Assembly: GCF_000283155.1 (NCBI RefSeq)
Contig: NW_004454163.1
Span: forward strand, 26,265,549 to 26,329,548
Source: Ceratotherium simum simum
Lineage: Eukaryota > Chordata > Mammalia > Perissodactyla > Rhinocerotidae
Direction of reading: 5' to 3'
Length of the DNA: 64,000 nt
The notes beneath the pieces are model-generated. The model searched no databases and was not told the origin of the DNA. It worked only from the letters and a program-made list of their open reading frames with translations. Within the stretch, counting starts at the first letter, position 1. Every line of letters begins with the position of its first letter. This document shows positions 34,520 to 44,882 of the stretch, piece by piece. Made by a program: the position numbers and the translations under genes.

Positions 34520-35090
34520 TGAGCAGCAATGTTTCCCTCTCCCCACGGGCCTGACTCCAGCTGCTCCTACATCCATTCAGCGCAAATCAGATTGCGCCAT
34601 TGTGCTCTACAAATGCCGGACAATTCTGAGCAATCTGCAAGAGGATGCAGCCAACTCCTTAGTGTGCCACCCAGGACCCTTCACAAACTGACCCCAACTC
34701 TCTTTCTAGGCTCTTCTTTAGTGGCAGTCACCTCATACGTCTTGCTGTTCCCCAAGCCCACTATGATCTTCCCTGCCTCCTAGTCTTCCCTCTACTTGGA
34801 ATGTCCTTTTTCAACTTCTTTACCTAATCAATCCCACTCTTGCTTTAAAACCCAGCTCAGATGTTGCCCTCTGTGAAGAACCCTGCCAACCTCTTGCAGT
34901 CTATTCCCCAGTTCTCTCATCGGCCCTCTATTGTTGAGCTCTTCACATGGTACTAGGAGGATGCTTACTCCTCTCTCCCCCACAAGACCATAAGTATCAG
35001 AGATCAAGGATGATTTTATAACCCCTGTGTCTGCTCAGCACAGTGCCTGATAACCAACACATTTTACTTAATGAATTGATGAAAGAAAAC
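34520..35090 (+). repeat. L2 LINE 3' end
   Basis: CTACTTGGAATGTCC, CTTGCTTTAAAACCCAGCTCAG, TGTGAAGAACCCTGCC and TGTCTGCTCAGCACAGTGCC...ACTTAATGAATTGATG match L2 order. Confidence 0.75.
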
Positions 35091-36739
35091 AGAAATAAAT
35101 GAATGAATTATGCCATTTCTCACAAAACACACCATCTTTCCCAGTCTTCCCATCCAAATGATGCCTGGAAATTACTCTTGGTAGCTATGGGTTGGTGAGG
35201 GACTACACAGGGCAACAGAGTCATGTTTGCAAAGGGTAGGCTTTCACGCAGGTGGGAGAGGGAAGCACATGTGTCCAAACTAACAACTCCCCTTGAAAAC
35301 ACTAAGTCAGCAGGGTCTTCCATGTCTATATTTCTTGTTTTCACCCCCCATACAAGTCTGATTTCCAATGAAATCCAAGTGATATTTTGCAAAAATATCC
35401 TAATTATTTTTTAATTTACTAAGTAGCTATAATCCCAGGTCCGAAAAAAATCCTGTATCCAGTAGCTGTGGTTACTCTTTGAAGCACCATCTGCAGGATT
35501 TTTCCCTCTGGTAACTATCGAGCCACCCATTTTCACCTTTAGGCCTAGCATAGGATTCCTGCCTGCCTGTTTCTTTTCTGGCCAATTTGGTTCCTTTACA
35601 TCCTATGACCTTCAGTCCCGTAGGCAATATAGGAATCATCCTAGCAGGACACAGACAGTTGCTGAGCGGTATGTGGAAACAGGGAGGCAGAAGACATAGT
35701 CCTGGCTCTGCAGGAGCTCACAGCCCAGAGCTCACCCCTTTGAGGAATTCACAGCCCACAGACAGACCATAACAGTAGGTCCACCAAAGCCCATAAGACA
35801 AGAAGTTCAGGAGGGAAAGAAATCATAACCACCTTGGAAAATATCAACTGCTTTGTTGGAAAAGGCTCTCAAAGGCCAATTTCTCACCTCTAGCTTCTTT
35901 CATAAGTGCTTATTGACCAGTATTGGGAGGCGCAGGCCAAGGGTGAAGCTAGGGTGAAGAAGCCACAAGCTAATTGCCAAGGACAGAGCTAAAGAAATAT
36001 GTGGGTTGCCTCTGAGCACCCAGCAGTGTGACTGAAGATGGATTTTTATTTCCAATGGATATTAAAACAGGCAACATATGAATATGCTAAAACAAATTGA
36101 AAGTCAAGCAAAACAAAGAGGTAGGCAGTGAGCTTTCCTTCCACCCTCAAAGGCAGCCTCTCTTACTTGGTTCTTGGCCCCCTCAAAAGAGTTCTGGGCA
36201 TTTATAATGGACAGAGGCTTACAATGCCTTCAGCTTCTGGGCTGCTCAGGGCTAAGTGAAGTGGCCCATACTGAAGGCCTAGCCACAGGGATGAGTCAGA
36301 AAAGTGGGCAATGGAGAGTTAAATCAGGGCGGACTGCTCCAGGCCTGGTCAACTCAGGGGCATGCCCACTGGCCGCCTGCTGCGTGCTGGGAGCCGACCC
36401 CACAGGAGGTCAGGGGCTGGGGAGCCAGGCCCTCCACACGCACGGTTCACCTCACAACTTTGCTAGGCATTACCCATCTTTTAGAGATAAACAATGTATG
36501 CGGTGGGCTAGGAGGTAGACAGGGTACAGATTCTCAAAAATTCCAAGGAGGTTTTAAGCCCTCACAAGGCAGGCCAGCCCAGTAGCTGTCTAGGGCTTCC
36601 TTGCTGGCATGCTGGGGCGGGTGCTGTTCCATGGGGCCCAGGGAAGCACCTCTGTGGTGAGGAGAGAAGCTTTTAAACGGTTGCCTTTCTAAAACTCTCC
36701 TGCATTTCAGAAGCACCCAGCTGGTGTGTATCCTCCAGG
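35091..36739. other. Intergenic upstream of ST8SIA3, nothing recognised
   Basis: No ERE, L1 or clear old repeat. 36340-36450 is GC-rich. Possible distal regulatory DNA by position only. Confidence 0.45.
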
Positions 36740-37039
36740 ACAGCAAATCCAGTTATTTATCTCCATATTCCGTGATATATTTATAGAGTAATGAATGGTC
36801 TATTAAACTAAGTTTGGGCTCTGTCTCGCCACAGCCAGCTCCTCGCCCGCATCCTCAGCCGGGGAGGCCATTGACGTGGGCTGCAGCCTTCCAGCCTCAA
36901 TTCCCCTCCCTCTGCACCTCCTCTTCATCCCTCCCTCTCCCGCCCCTCCCCCCAGTTATTTGGGAGATTAGAGTTCATTAATTAAATCTTGTGCTTAGAT
37001 CGAACTGTAACATTATTCCAATCACATTTATCTTGCAGG
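36740..37039 (+). promoter_or_regulatory. Probable proximal promoter of ST8SIA3, with AT-rich homeodomain-like sites
   Basis: Just upstream of the CpG-dense block lie two AT-rich patches: GATATATTTATAG near 36774-36786 and TTCATTAATTAAAT near 36974-36987, the latter resembling homeodomain sites. They flank a C-rich tract at about 36900-36955 (CCCCTCCC-like, possible SP/KLF sites). No ERE or L1 is inserted here. Regulatory function is inferred from position only. Confidence 0.4.
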
Positions 37040-37050
37040 CAGCGGGGGAG

Positions 37051-37086
37051 ATGGCAGCCTCGCTGGAAACGCGCGAGGGAGCCTGA
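37051..37086 (+). other. Short upstream ORF 1 before ST8SIA3
   Basis: ATG GCA GCC TCG CTG GAA ... GCC TGA gives 11 codons plus a stop. The start context is good (G at -3, G at +4). It acts on ST8SIA3 translation only if the transcription start lies upstream of 37051, which the sequence does not show. Confidence 0.35.
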
Positions 37087-37354
37087 GCCGGCGGCCGGAG
37101 ACGCACAGCGCAGCGCGCTCCATCGCCACGCCGCCGCGCAGACCCTCCATCTTCCTGCTCAGCCTCCGGGCCGCGCTCGCCCCTGCCTTGGGGGTCCGGC
37201 TTCTCTCTGGGGCTCCTGCCCGCCCCCACGCCACCCCACCCCCGGCCCTCCGCGGCTCCCCTGCCCGGTCCCCCTCCCCCGCCACACACGCTGACACGCG
37301 CACGCGAACACACACACTCACACGCTGACACGCCAGCGAGCTGCTGGCCGCTCA

Positions 37355-37381
37355 ATGGACCGATTTCCCCGCTTTCCCTGA
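37355..37381 (+). other. Short upstream ORF 2 before ST8SIA3
   Basis: ATG GAC CGA TTT CCC CGC TTT CCC TGA gives 8 codons plus a stop. It ends 16 bases before the ST8SIA3 start codon, in a different frame. Its context is moderate (T at -3, G at +4). It lies so close to the main ATG that it is very likely within the 5' UTR. Confidence 0.45.
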
Positions 37382-37397
37382 TCCCAGGCAGCCCGGG

Positions 37398-37576
37398 ATG
37401 AGAAACTGCAAAATGGCCCGGGTCGCCAGTGTGCTGGGGCTGGTCATGCTCAGCGTCGCTCTGCTGATTTTATCGCTCATCAGCTACGTGTCCCTGAAAA
37501 AGGAGAATATCTTCACCACTCCCAAGTACGCCAGCCCGGGGGCGCCCCGAATGTACATGTTCCACGCGGGATTCCG
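37398..37576 (+). CDS. ST8SIA3: ST8SIA3 coding exon 1
   Basis: Encodes residues 1-59 and two bases of R60: N-terminal tail, signal anchor (a run of V, L, I and A at about residues 9-32) and the start of the stem. The donor is CG|GTGAGT at 37577, leaving phase 2. The start MRNCKMAR matches the known family N-terminus. The first ATG has G at -3 but A at +4. A second in-frame ATG at codon 6 has the stronger context (A at -3, G at +4). Starting there would shorten only the cytoplasmic tail. Confidence 0.97.
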
Positions 37577-40500
37577 GTGAGTGCGGGCCTCTGAGCGCCC
37601 TCGGGTAGCTGGTTTATGGGGAGGGGTGGTGAGAGGGGGGTGTTTTGGCTTCTCTGAGACACTTTGGGCAAGATAACTGCGTGGTCCTTCCACTCCTCTC
37701 TCTGATTCTCCCTTCCCCCTCCGCTTTATTTTTTTTAACCCAAAGCCCCTAAAAGCCGTTGTCCTAATCGATGTGATTGCATTTCTCATATTCTTCCTCG
37801 GCATCCGTTCCCCCATTTCAAAAATGGGGGGAGGGGTTAAGGAGAATGATGGTGGAGGGAGAGGCAATGTGTGCGTTTGGGAGGGGGCGGTGAACCGCGA
37901 GATGGACATGCGTGAGGTGAGCGCCGTCGCCGCGTTCTGTCCGCAGACTCCGCGGCCAGGCTCCGGGCGGTCCGGAGGCGATTTAAAGGCGCAGGCGCCA
38001 GACTCCCCTTGCTCTCTCCTCCACTCCTCTCCCCCACCCCCCACCCCATCAAATGATGCGCGGGTCTATTCTCAAGAAGCCCCTGGGGTATTCTACCTCG
38101 ATCTTTACCCCTCCTCCTGTTTCCATTCCCCCTCCACCTTCCGGGATTTTTGCAACTCCCCCTCCCTCTGCGGGAAGCGAGCCTCCAAAGGGCCGCCTAC
38201 CCTCGCCCCAGGTCCAAGTCACTGCCCGGCAGCGTAGGGCTGGACTGGGAAGGCGCCAGGAGCAGCTTGGCACAGCTCATCGAGAGCCCCTGTTCCTACC
38301 TCTGACCCCTAGGAGGTCCCTCAGCAGGGCCTCCTGAGGGGCAGGTGGCAAATACAAACTGCACCCTGTGGTCCAAGCTGGGCCAGAGGTGCGGAACCTA
38401 GAGAAGCCCGAGCTGGGCAGAAGAGCGGAGCTGGCCGACGGCTTCCAGGGGTCCCAGTCAGGAGACAGGGAGTGAAATCTAACATAGGCTCGGGAAGGAA
38501 GAGGTTAAGGCGGGAGCCACCCTCAGCCTTCCCCTGGGTCTCCGATTTCCTCTGCCCTTTCTCCAAAAATCAATTCACCCGGCCCGCGGGAGTGTGGCGG
38601 GTCGGGCTGGCGGCGGCGCGGCCGCTGTCCACGGTGCTGACTCTCCTGGTCCTCGCCGCGCGTCAGGCTCCAGCGGCGCGCCGGGCTCCCGCCCCTGCTC
38701 TCCGCGAGACGGCCATTTTATGGTCTCTCCCGCACCGGGAGGGATGGACAATGGAGACGGATTCCCCTAGTTTTCTTTCTTCCTCCGGGGTGTGTTGGGG
38801 AACAGAGGGTGGACCAAATGAGAGGTGACTTGGGGCGGGATGGAGCCAGTCCGTGTGCCAGCTGCCCCCCGCCCCCACCGGCTGGACTTTTAATGGCTCC
38901 CTTGGCTTCCCCCAGCTGAGGCCAGCACGTTTGTCTGTGTACTCATGCTCCTCTCCAGGTCACAGTTTGCGCTGAAGTTTCTAGATCCGTCATTTGTGCC
39001 CATTACGAATTCTCTGACCCATGACCTCCAAGAGAAACCTTCTAAGTGGACATTTAATCGGACTGCGTTTTTACATCAAAGGTAGGAGGGGGGGAAGAAT
39101 CCAAAAGGTGTTTTTGAATTCTGGAGTTCAAAAAACAAAACAAAACGAAATGATCCACAACAACAAAAATCTATCCCCCACCCTGAGGTGTATTTGCATT
39201 GCCTTCTTGGCCTGACCGCACAAAAGCTGATTGGTAACCCTTTTTAAGTATGTAGTGCCTTCTCAGAAAACATCAGGAAGACCAATTTGAATGGAAGAAA
39301 AAAAATATTTCCGATATCCTCCCTAACTTAGGCTCAATTGAACACCATGATTTATAGTTAATATGTATGGCTAATACTATCAAAGCTATCTATTAAAAAA
39401 AAAAAGGTTAATTGCAAAAAGACCACCCAATGCATTTTTATTCCACCACTGAAAAAATTTGAAAATATAAAATAAAATAGTATTGTCTCATTGAAACACA
39501 CAGAAAATACTACAATCAATCTCTATCAAATTACTAGTGAAAATCTTAGCCCAAATAAATGCAGGTATTTAAGTAAGGTTTTGTTTTGATTTTGCCTGTT
39601 TATTTTCATTAAACCTTTACAGTTTTTAATATATTGTAAAAGCTACCCAGCATCTTTCTTAATAGTTGTTCTGTAGCAGCCTCGTTTATACGTGAAGGAG
39701 TTTATGTGTGTGTGTGGGGGGGGGTGTTTTGTGTTTTTGTTTTGTTTTGTTTGAGGTGGGGGAAGAAAGATGAGATTTATTCAAATTTATTTATTCTCAG
39801 TGATGCTGGTCTACTCTTAGCAATGCCAGATAAGTCATTACTCCTTCCTTCTTGGTGGGATTACTGTGCTGCTAAATGGAATGTGAGCCATCTAGTGTAT
39901 TCATTAGGCGTGTGAATAGTTATTTTACAAATACTTATTATACCACTCTATTTAGGGGGTTGTGTTTGGCCATAGCATTTCTAGTTATTGCACTCTCTCT
40001 TTTTTATTTTAATCTAATGACAGAATTAAATTCAGTAGATATCCAAGGTGTCATGAAAATATTGTTTACTTGAAAAGTTGGCATACACTCATGTGATTAT
40101 GATTAAAATTTTTAAAACACTGTTTAATTAGAAATTAGTCCATGACAATAATTGATTAACTCTAAAACCTAGAAGTGCTTTTTATTTTTAAACTTTTGGG
40201 TTTTTATCCAATATTAATTTTATAAACAACCCAGAAAACTTTAATGAATAAAACACATTACACCTTTTCCCAAAACATATTTCTAACTCAGTAAAAATAT
40301 TCTTCCCACACTAGGCCATGTGACCCAAATGACCAGTCAGAACAATATTTCTTTCTCAAAACTTTCCTCCTTTTAATACTTTTATTAGGTAATCTTTAAT
40401 TTCCCCGGTATTATTTTAAATTTACTTTACCTTTGTAACAGCTTATAAAGAACAGTATTGGTAACTTTGGAAGTTTTGGATTAAAGCTTTCAGTTTATGT

Positions 40501-43500
40501 TGCTCTATACTTTGACAAATAGTGATTTTTTTAAAAAATAAAATTCTAGGTAAAGTGATGATATGCAAAGCATTTCGTTTCATTCTTGCTATTTTTTAGG
40601 CAAAAGATACAGGAAATTCAATGTGATTTCTTAGAATTAGAGAATCTAGTAGCAAAGTAACATGTTACTGGTCTCTCTTAAATATTTTAAATAGCTGAGA
40701 CTTTAAGAAGAGCTGCTTAACTTTACTTAAAGCTCAACATGAAAGCAAACTGAAATTAGCGCTAAGTATCCCCCTTGCCTGTTTATCCTCTGAATCCTTA
40801 GAATATACACACGTTTTCAGGATTTACAATAGCCTGTTTTTCTAAGGATTAGATTTCTCCAAGTAAATTGTGTTTCTGTATAATCAAGTAGAAAAAATAT
40901 CCCTGTTTTAATATTCAAAGGACCTTAATGAGATTATCATCTCATTTCTATTAAATATTAAACTATACCCACTGCTATTATCATTTTCACATTTTAATAA
41001 TAGTACTCTACTGACTCATATCTATTTGGCTTTTATTTGGACACCAGTCATATTTGATATTCCTTGAACACTGCAGTCCAATAGCAAACAAGTAGTCCCT
41101 AGTTACAAACTCTAAGTCACCAATGTTTGTGCATTAATGTGAGCTCTTTGGAGCCTGTGTAAATTGTCTCCTTCTATTTCCTGACACAGTTTGGCCTATG
41201 CCTCCCCCTTGATCAAATACACTCTTTATGTAGAGCAGAAAAACCAAAGAATGGCAGCTAGAACTCTAAGTTACAATATTCACAAGCCTCGAAGGATTAC
41301 ATCCAGAACTTGACTGAAAGATGAGCGCATGTCTGTAGATTCTGAAGCAGTCCTCCCCTCAAAGACCACAATTGTTATGAATGTATATTCTTTCTTGGAT
41401 TTAACGTGCCTACTATTCTTGTCTGAATGAAATGGCAGCGTAAGACATAAAATGGAAAATCAATTCTTTTGAATGGGATGCATTTAATGAATTTCTTTTT
41501 ATTTTAGGCAAGAAATTCTTCAGCATGTCGATGTAATAAAAAATTTTTCTTTGACCAAGAATAGTGTTCGGATTGGACAACTGATGCACTATGATTATTC
41601 CAGCCATAAATATGTTTTCTCTATTAGCAATAACTTCCGATCGCTGCTTCCAGATGTGTCACCCATTGTGAATAAGCATTATAATATTTGTGCTGTGGTT
41701 GGAAATAGTGGGATCCTGACAGGGAGCCGGTGTGGACAAGAAATAGATAAGTCAGATTTTGTTTTCCGTTGCAATTTCGCCCCTACGGAGGCTTTCCAAA
41801 GAGATGTTGGAAAGAAAACCAACCTTACCACGTTCAACCCCAGCATCCTGGAAAAATATTACAACAATCTTTTGACAATTCAGGACCGTAACAACTTTTT
41901 CCTCAGTTTAAAAAAGCTCGATGGGGCCATTCTTTGGATCCCTGCATTTTTCTTCCACACTTCAGCAACTGTTACCAGGACATTAGTTGACTTTTTTGTT
42001 GAACACAGAGGTCAGTTAAAGGTCCAATTGGCTTGGCCTGGAAATATAATGCAGCATGTCAACAGGTGTGTATATTTTATTGCCTTTAACTCATACCCCA
42101 CCAGATGGCAAATCAATATTGTAATCTCTTGGGGGTGGGAGCTATTCGATTAGTTAGTTGATGTGGTTAGCTTAGTACTTCAGGACAAACTCTTATGTTT
42201 TGTAATGAATGAATGAATCATTCTAGGTAAGAAGTTCAATCTCCTAGCCCCAGCTGGTAACCAAGTGCCAAATGGAGGGACTGGTGTTTCATCAGCCTCT
42301 CCTCTCTGTTCCTTGTCCCCTCCCTTGGTGGTAAGTCCTACAAGCAGTCATGGAAATTCTTCACAGATCAAGAATTTTCTTTAAATGGATAGCTCTTTCC
42401 CAATAATGCCAATGGCTAAATTAGACAAATCAAGTAGTTTTTTTCAAAGAAGAGGCAACTGACTTAAAATGTTCCTTTTTATTTGATGTTTGGGTGTTTT
42501 GTAGATGTCCAAGATTAGCAAACGACCTAGATAAATCATAAATTATATAATCTGCCTTTATAATTTGGGATTTGAGTGCTCAAACAATGGCAAATATGTA
42601 TTTTATGAGCTTGGTGTTATCCCTTGTAATTTGATAGACAGATTGACCGGAGATGGATTATTTCGTCTAGTCTCATGGGTCTTAATTCTGGCTGTACATT
42701 AGAATCACTTGGAGAGCTTTAAAAAATACTGTTGCCTGGGCTCTACTTCAAGAGATTCTAATATAATTTGTCTGGGGAGGGGAAGGAAGGGCCCAGGTAC
42801 TTGGTATTTCTTAATAACTCCCCAGATGATTCTAATATGCAGTCAGAATTGGGAGCCACTAATTCAGGGAATTTTATAAAGCAAGATTAATCGTAGGATT
42901 CTTTTTTTCTTTACATCATCTGAGGAAATTGCCTCAATTCTAATTTCCCCTATGTAAGTAGCTCTCCACATGCTGTCCAGATATTACTACAAGTTGGAGT
43001 GGGTTCTAGGAGGCCTGGTAAACAGGGAATTCTAAAGATTTTTATCCCATAGTAGATTATTCCCATCCTGTAGTCCCCTGCAGTCTTCCAAATTTAAGAT
43101 CTGTTTGGTTGACCTCTCAGAAAGAGGAATCATCATCTAATAAACTGGTACGTTTCTAACAGGTAGGGTGACACCATAATTGAAGTGCAAACTGGAACTT
43201 TTCTTTGAGAGAAAGAGGGTGCTATTAATAATTACAACAAAGATATCAGAAAAAAATTGGGACTGTCCCAGTTTCCCAGGATGTATGGTCATGTTTTTAA
43301 GAAGTAATCTAGCCCAACTCCTAAGTCGAAAGATGAGTCAAGTGAGCTACAAAGAACAGGAGTTGTTTACCCAATGTCACTGCCCAAAATGGGCAGAACC
43401 AGAATTCGAAGCCAGGCCTCTGCCAACCTGTCCTGTGGTCTTTGACCTCATCATTTTGCTCCCCTCTTGCTCTATTTAAGTCCAGCTATACCAAAAGAAT

Positions 43501-44596
43501 TGTCAGAAATCATTCTAACTCCTTAGGTAAGAATATTAAGACCAAGACTGAACTTTTAAACTTCAACTGGAAGGGGAGAGGTCTATCTTTGAAGCCTTTA
43601 AGTAGTGAAGAAGGACTATCTAAATATGGAAGGAAAAATAACCATAATTTAGCATTTTTTTAAATTCAGAAACTGAGTAAATACTTTCCTGAGATTGTGG
43701 CATGCTAAAGATGGGCTTGCAAACCCCTAGTTAGAAGACAAAGGAGAAGGGAATATGATTTTTTACAAGAGGGTGGAGAAAAATAAGCCCTCACAATCTT
43801 TCCAAACCCAAGAAGAAGGACTTATCTCTAGGTGTGGTAAGGAAGTGACAGAGAAGGTCCCCTTAGATTAAACAACCTCCTCCCCACTTCCAAGGGCCCT
43901 TTATGTATGAGAAGCATAGTCATTCTCATTGGTGGCCTTCTGTGGTGTCACAATTGAGTCAGAGTCACCACTCTTCAGTGCAACCCAGAGGCAGGGCTGG
44001 CATCAAAATGGGCAAGCTCTGCAGTCACACAGGAACTGTGCTCAGAAGGGCCTGGCACTGGGTTTAATACTCTGCTATCATTCTCTCAAAATCCACAATA
44101 ATGAAACAAGGGCCCACATTTTCATTTTGCACTGGGTCTCACAAATTATGTAGCTGGTCCTGCCCAGAGGCATTTTATGGTCTAAAAGATAGATTCAAAG
44201 CAAGTACAGTTTAAGTTACTTGGACAAATTCACCTCCTAGCCCAGATATTGACCTATCTGATTGAAACCTTCAACACTGGCCTCTGAATCCACCTGTACT
44301 TATTGTTCCACAGGTACTGGAAAAACAAACATTTGTCACCCAAACGGCTGAGCACAGGTATTCTTATGTACACTCTTGCATCAGCAATATGTGAAGAGAT
44401 CCACTTGTATGGATTTTGGCCTTTTGGATTTGACCCCAACACAAGGGAAGATCTTCCATACCATTACTATGACAAAAAAGGAACCAAATTTACCACCAAG
44501 TGGCAGGAGTCCCACCAGCTGCCTGCTGAGTTTCAGCTGCTGTACCGAATGCACGGGGAAGGGCTCACCAAGCTGACTCTGTCACACTGTGCCTGA
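37398..44596 (+). CDS. ST8SIA3: Alpha-2,8-sialyltransferase 3 (complete, 4 coding exons)
   Basis: CDS is join(37398..37576, 38959..39081, 41508..42065, 44314..44596): 1143 nt, 380 residues plus TGA, the same length as human ST8SIA3. It is a type II Golgi membrane enzyme that transfers sialic acid from CMP-sialic acid in alpha-2,8 linkage to alpha-2,3-sialylated glycans of glycoproteins and, less well, glycolipids, mainly in brain (family knowledge). Visible parts: a short basic N-tail, a membrane anchor at about residues 9-32, and a stem. Sialyl motif L is at about 160-205 (C162, VVGNSG 164-169, N190). Motif S is at about 299-325 (STGILMY, C313). Motif III is HYYD 337-340. Motif VS is H354-x4-E359, whose His is the catalytic base known for this enzyme. 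N-glycosylation sequons are at N93, N113 and N206. Motifs L and S of this family are normally tied by a disulfide, here C162 with C313. I see no frameshift, stop or missing catalytic residue. Confidence 0.98.
37577..38958 (+). other. ST8SIA3 intron 1
   Basis: A 1382-bp GC-rich GT-AG intron, rich in CCCC and GGGG tracts and CpG. I see no interspersed repeat in it. Open frames on both strands here have biased low-complexity composition and no recognisable domain. Confidence 0.9.
38959..39081 (+). CDS. ST8SIA3: ST8SIA3 coding exon 2
   Basis: A 123-nt exon with acceptor CTCTCCAG|GTCACAG and donor AAAG|GTAGGA at 39082. Translation from the split R60 starts SQFALKFLDPSF and ends NRTAFLHQ, the stem region before the catalytic domain. 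It contains the sequon N93-R-T. From memory, it differs from human at a few stem positions (for example T-H-D where human has T-Q-E), which is ordinary divergence. At 40 residues it is too short to appear as an ORF of its own. Confidence 0.96.
39082..41507 (+). other. ST8SIA3 intron 2
   Basis: A 2426-bp GT-AG intron (GTAGGA...TTTTAG), AT-rich, with a short G-rich run and a T/G-rich tract at about 39700-39755. No SINE or L1 is recognised. The rest looks like unique sequence. Confidence 0.9.
41508..42065 (+). CDS. ST8SIA3: ST8SIA3 coding exon 3 (sialyl motif L)
   Basis: A 558-nt exon with acceptor TTTTAG|GCAAGAA (AG at 41506-41507) and donor AACAG|GTGTGT at 42066. It encodes R101 (split) to R287 (split). 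It holds sialyl motif L (about 160-205), which binds CMP-sialic acid, with C162, N167, C176 and N190, and two sequons (N113-F-S and N206-L-T). Compared with human as I recall it, three conservative-looking changes occur (V155, R175, K203). Confidence 0.97.
42660..42865 (+). repeat. MER5A-type hAT-Charlie fossil in intron 3
   Basis: TGTACATTAGAATCACTTGGAG, AGCTTTAAAAAATACTG, GAGATTCTAATATAATTTGTC and CTCCCCAGATGATTCTAATATGC...GGGAGCCACTAA follow MER5A order. Confidence 0.85.
43310..43475 (-). repeat. MIR SINE remnant in intron 3 (antisense)
   Basis: TCAAGTGAGCTACAAAGAAC, GTTTACCCAATGTCACTG and AACCAGAATTCGAAGCCAGG is reverse MIR with the B-box-like core. Confidence 0.7.
44314..44596 (+). CDS. 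ST8SIA3: ST8SIA3 coding exon 4 (motifs S, III, VS, stop)
   Basis: Terminal coding exon. The acceptor is TGTTCCACAG|GTACTGG after a pyrimidine tract. It encodes the split R287 to A380, then TGA at 44594-44596. It carries motif S (STGILMYTLASAIC, C313), motif III (HYYD 337-340), motif VS (H354...E359) and the C-terminal HCA, whose C379 is a likely disulfide partner of C176 by analogy with the family. Confidence 0.97.
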
Positions 44597-44876
44597 GAAC
44601 TCGGAACAGAAAGTGCCAAATGGCTGTTTAAAAAGTGCCCCAAATCAAATTGAATAGTCATCAGAATAGAACCCTAGAGAATTTCTTATAAGGATTGTCT
44701 GCCATTTAAAAGGAAAGATGTCTTCTCTCCCTCTGTTGCACTGCTCTTTTAAGGGGCTTAGCAGGACAGACGCATTGAAGCCACATGATTTAAACTTGAT
44801 TGATAAAAGGAATGTTGCATTTGGAACTATGCTGCTAACGCGATGGTTTAAAGTATTTTCATGTTTGTATTTTAAT

Positions 44877-44882
44877 AATAAA
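44877..44882 (+). terminator. Proximal polyadenylation signal AATAAA
   Basis: AATAAA lies 281 bases after the ST8SIA3 stop codon, in a T/A-rich context, followed at about 44913-44930 by a T/G-rich stretch (TGTAGTTTCTGC) that can serve as the downstream element. It would give a short 3' UTR of about 0.3 kb. Confidence 0.55.

Larger units (their letters stand above)
37040..38720. promoter_or_regulatory. CpG-rich promoter/first-exon region of ST8SIA3
   Basis: CpG dinucleotides are rare in most of the window but dense at about 37050-37350 (5' of the start codon) and again at about 38570-38720 in intron 1, with intermediate density between. This is the usual look of a CpG-island promoter of a developmental or neural gene. 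I see no convincing TATA box next to it. The transcription start site cannot be placed by eye; it probably lies between about 36790 and 37300. Confidence 0.7.
42066..44313 (+). other. ST8SIA3 intron 3
   Basis: A 2248-bp GT-AG intron (GTGTGT...TTCCACAG). It contains a MER5A-type DNA transposon fossil (about 42660-42865) and an antisense MIR remnant (about 43310-43475). Otherwise it looks unique. Confidence 0.9.

Noticed and set aside
1..36700. Search for WDR7 or other upstream coding exons
   Set aside because: No conserved frame with splice sites was recognised. Neighbouring genes known from human lie outside a window of this size.
37484..38044. 186-codon antisense frame over ST8SIA3 exon 1 and intron 1
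   Set aside because: Pro/Ser/Arg-rich composition is expected from GC-rich DNA. It spans the exon-intron boundary with no domain.
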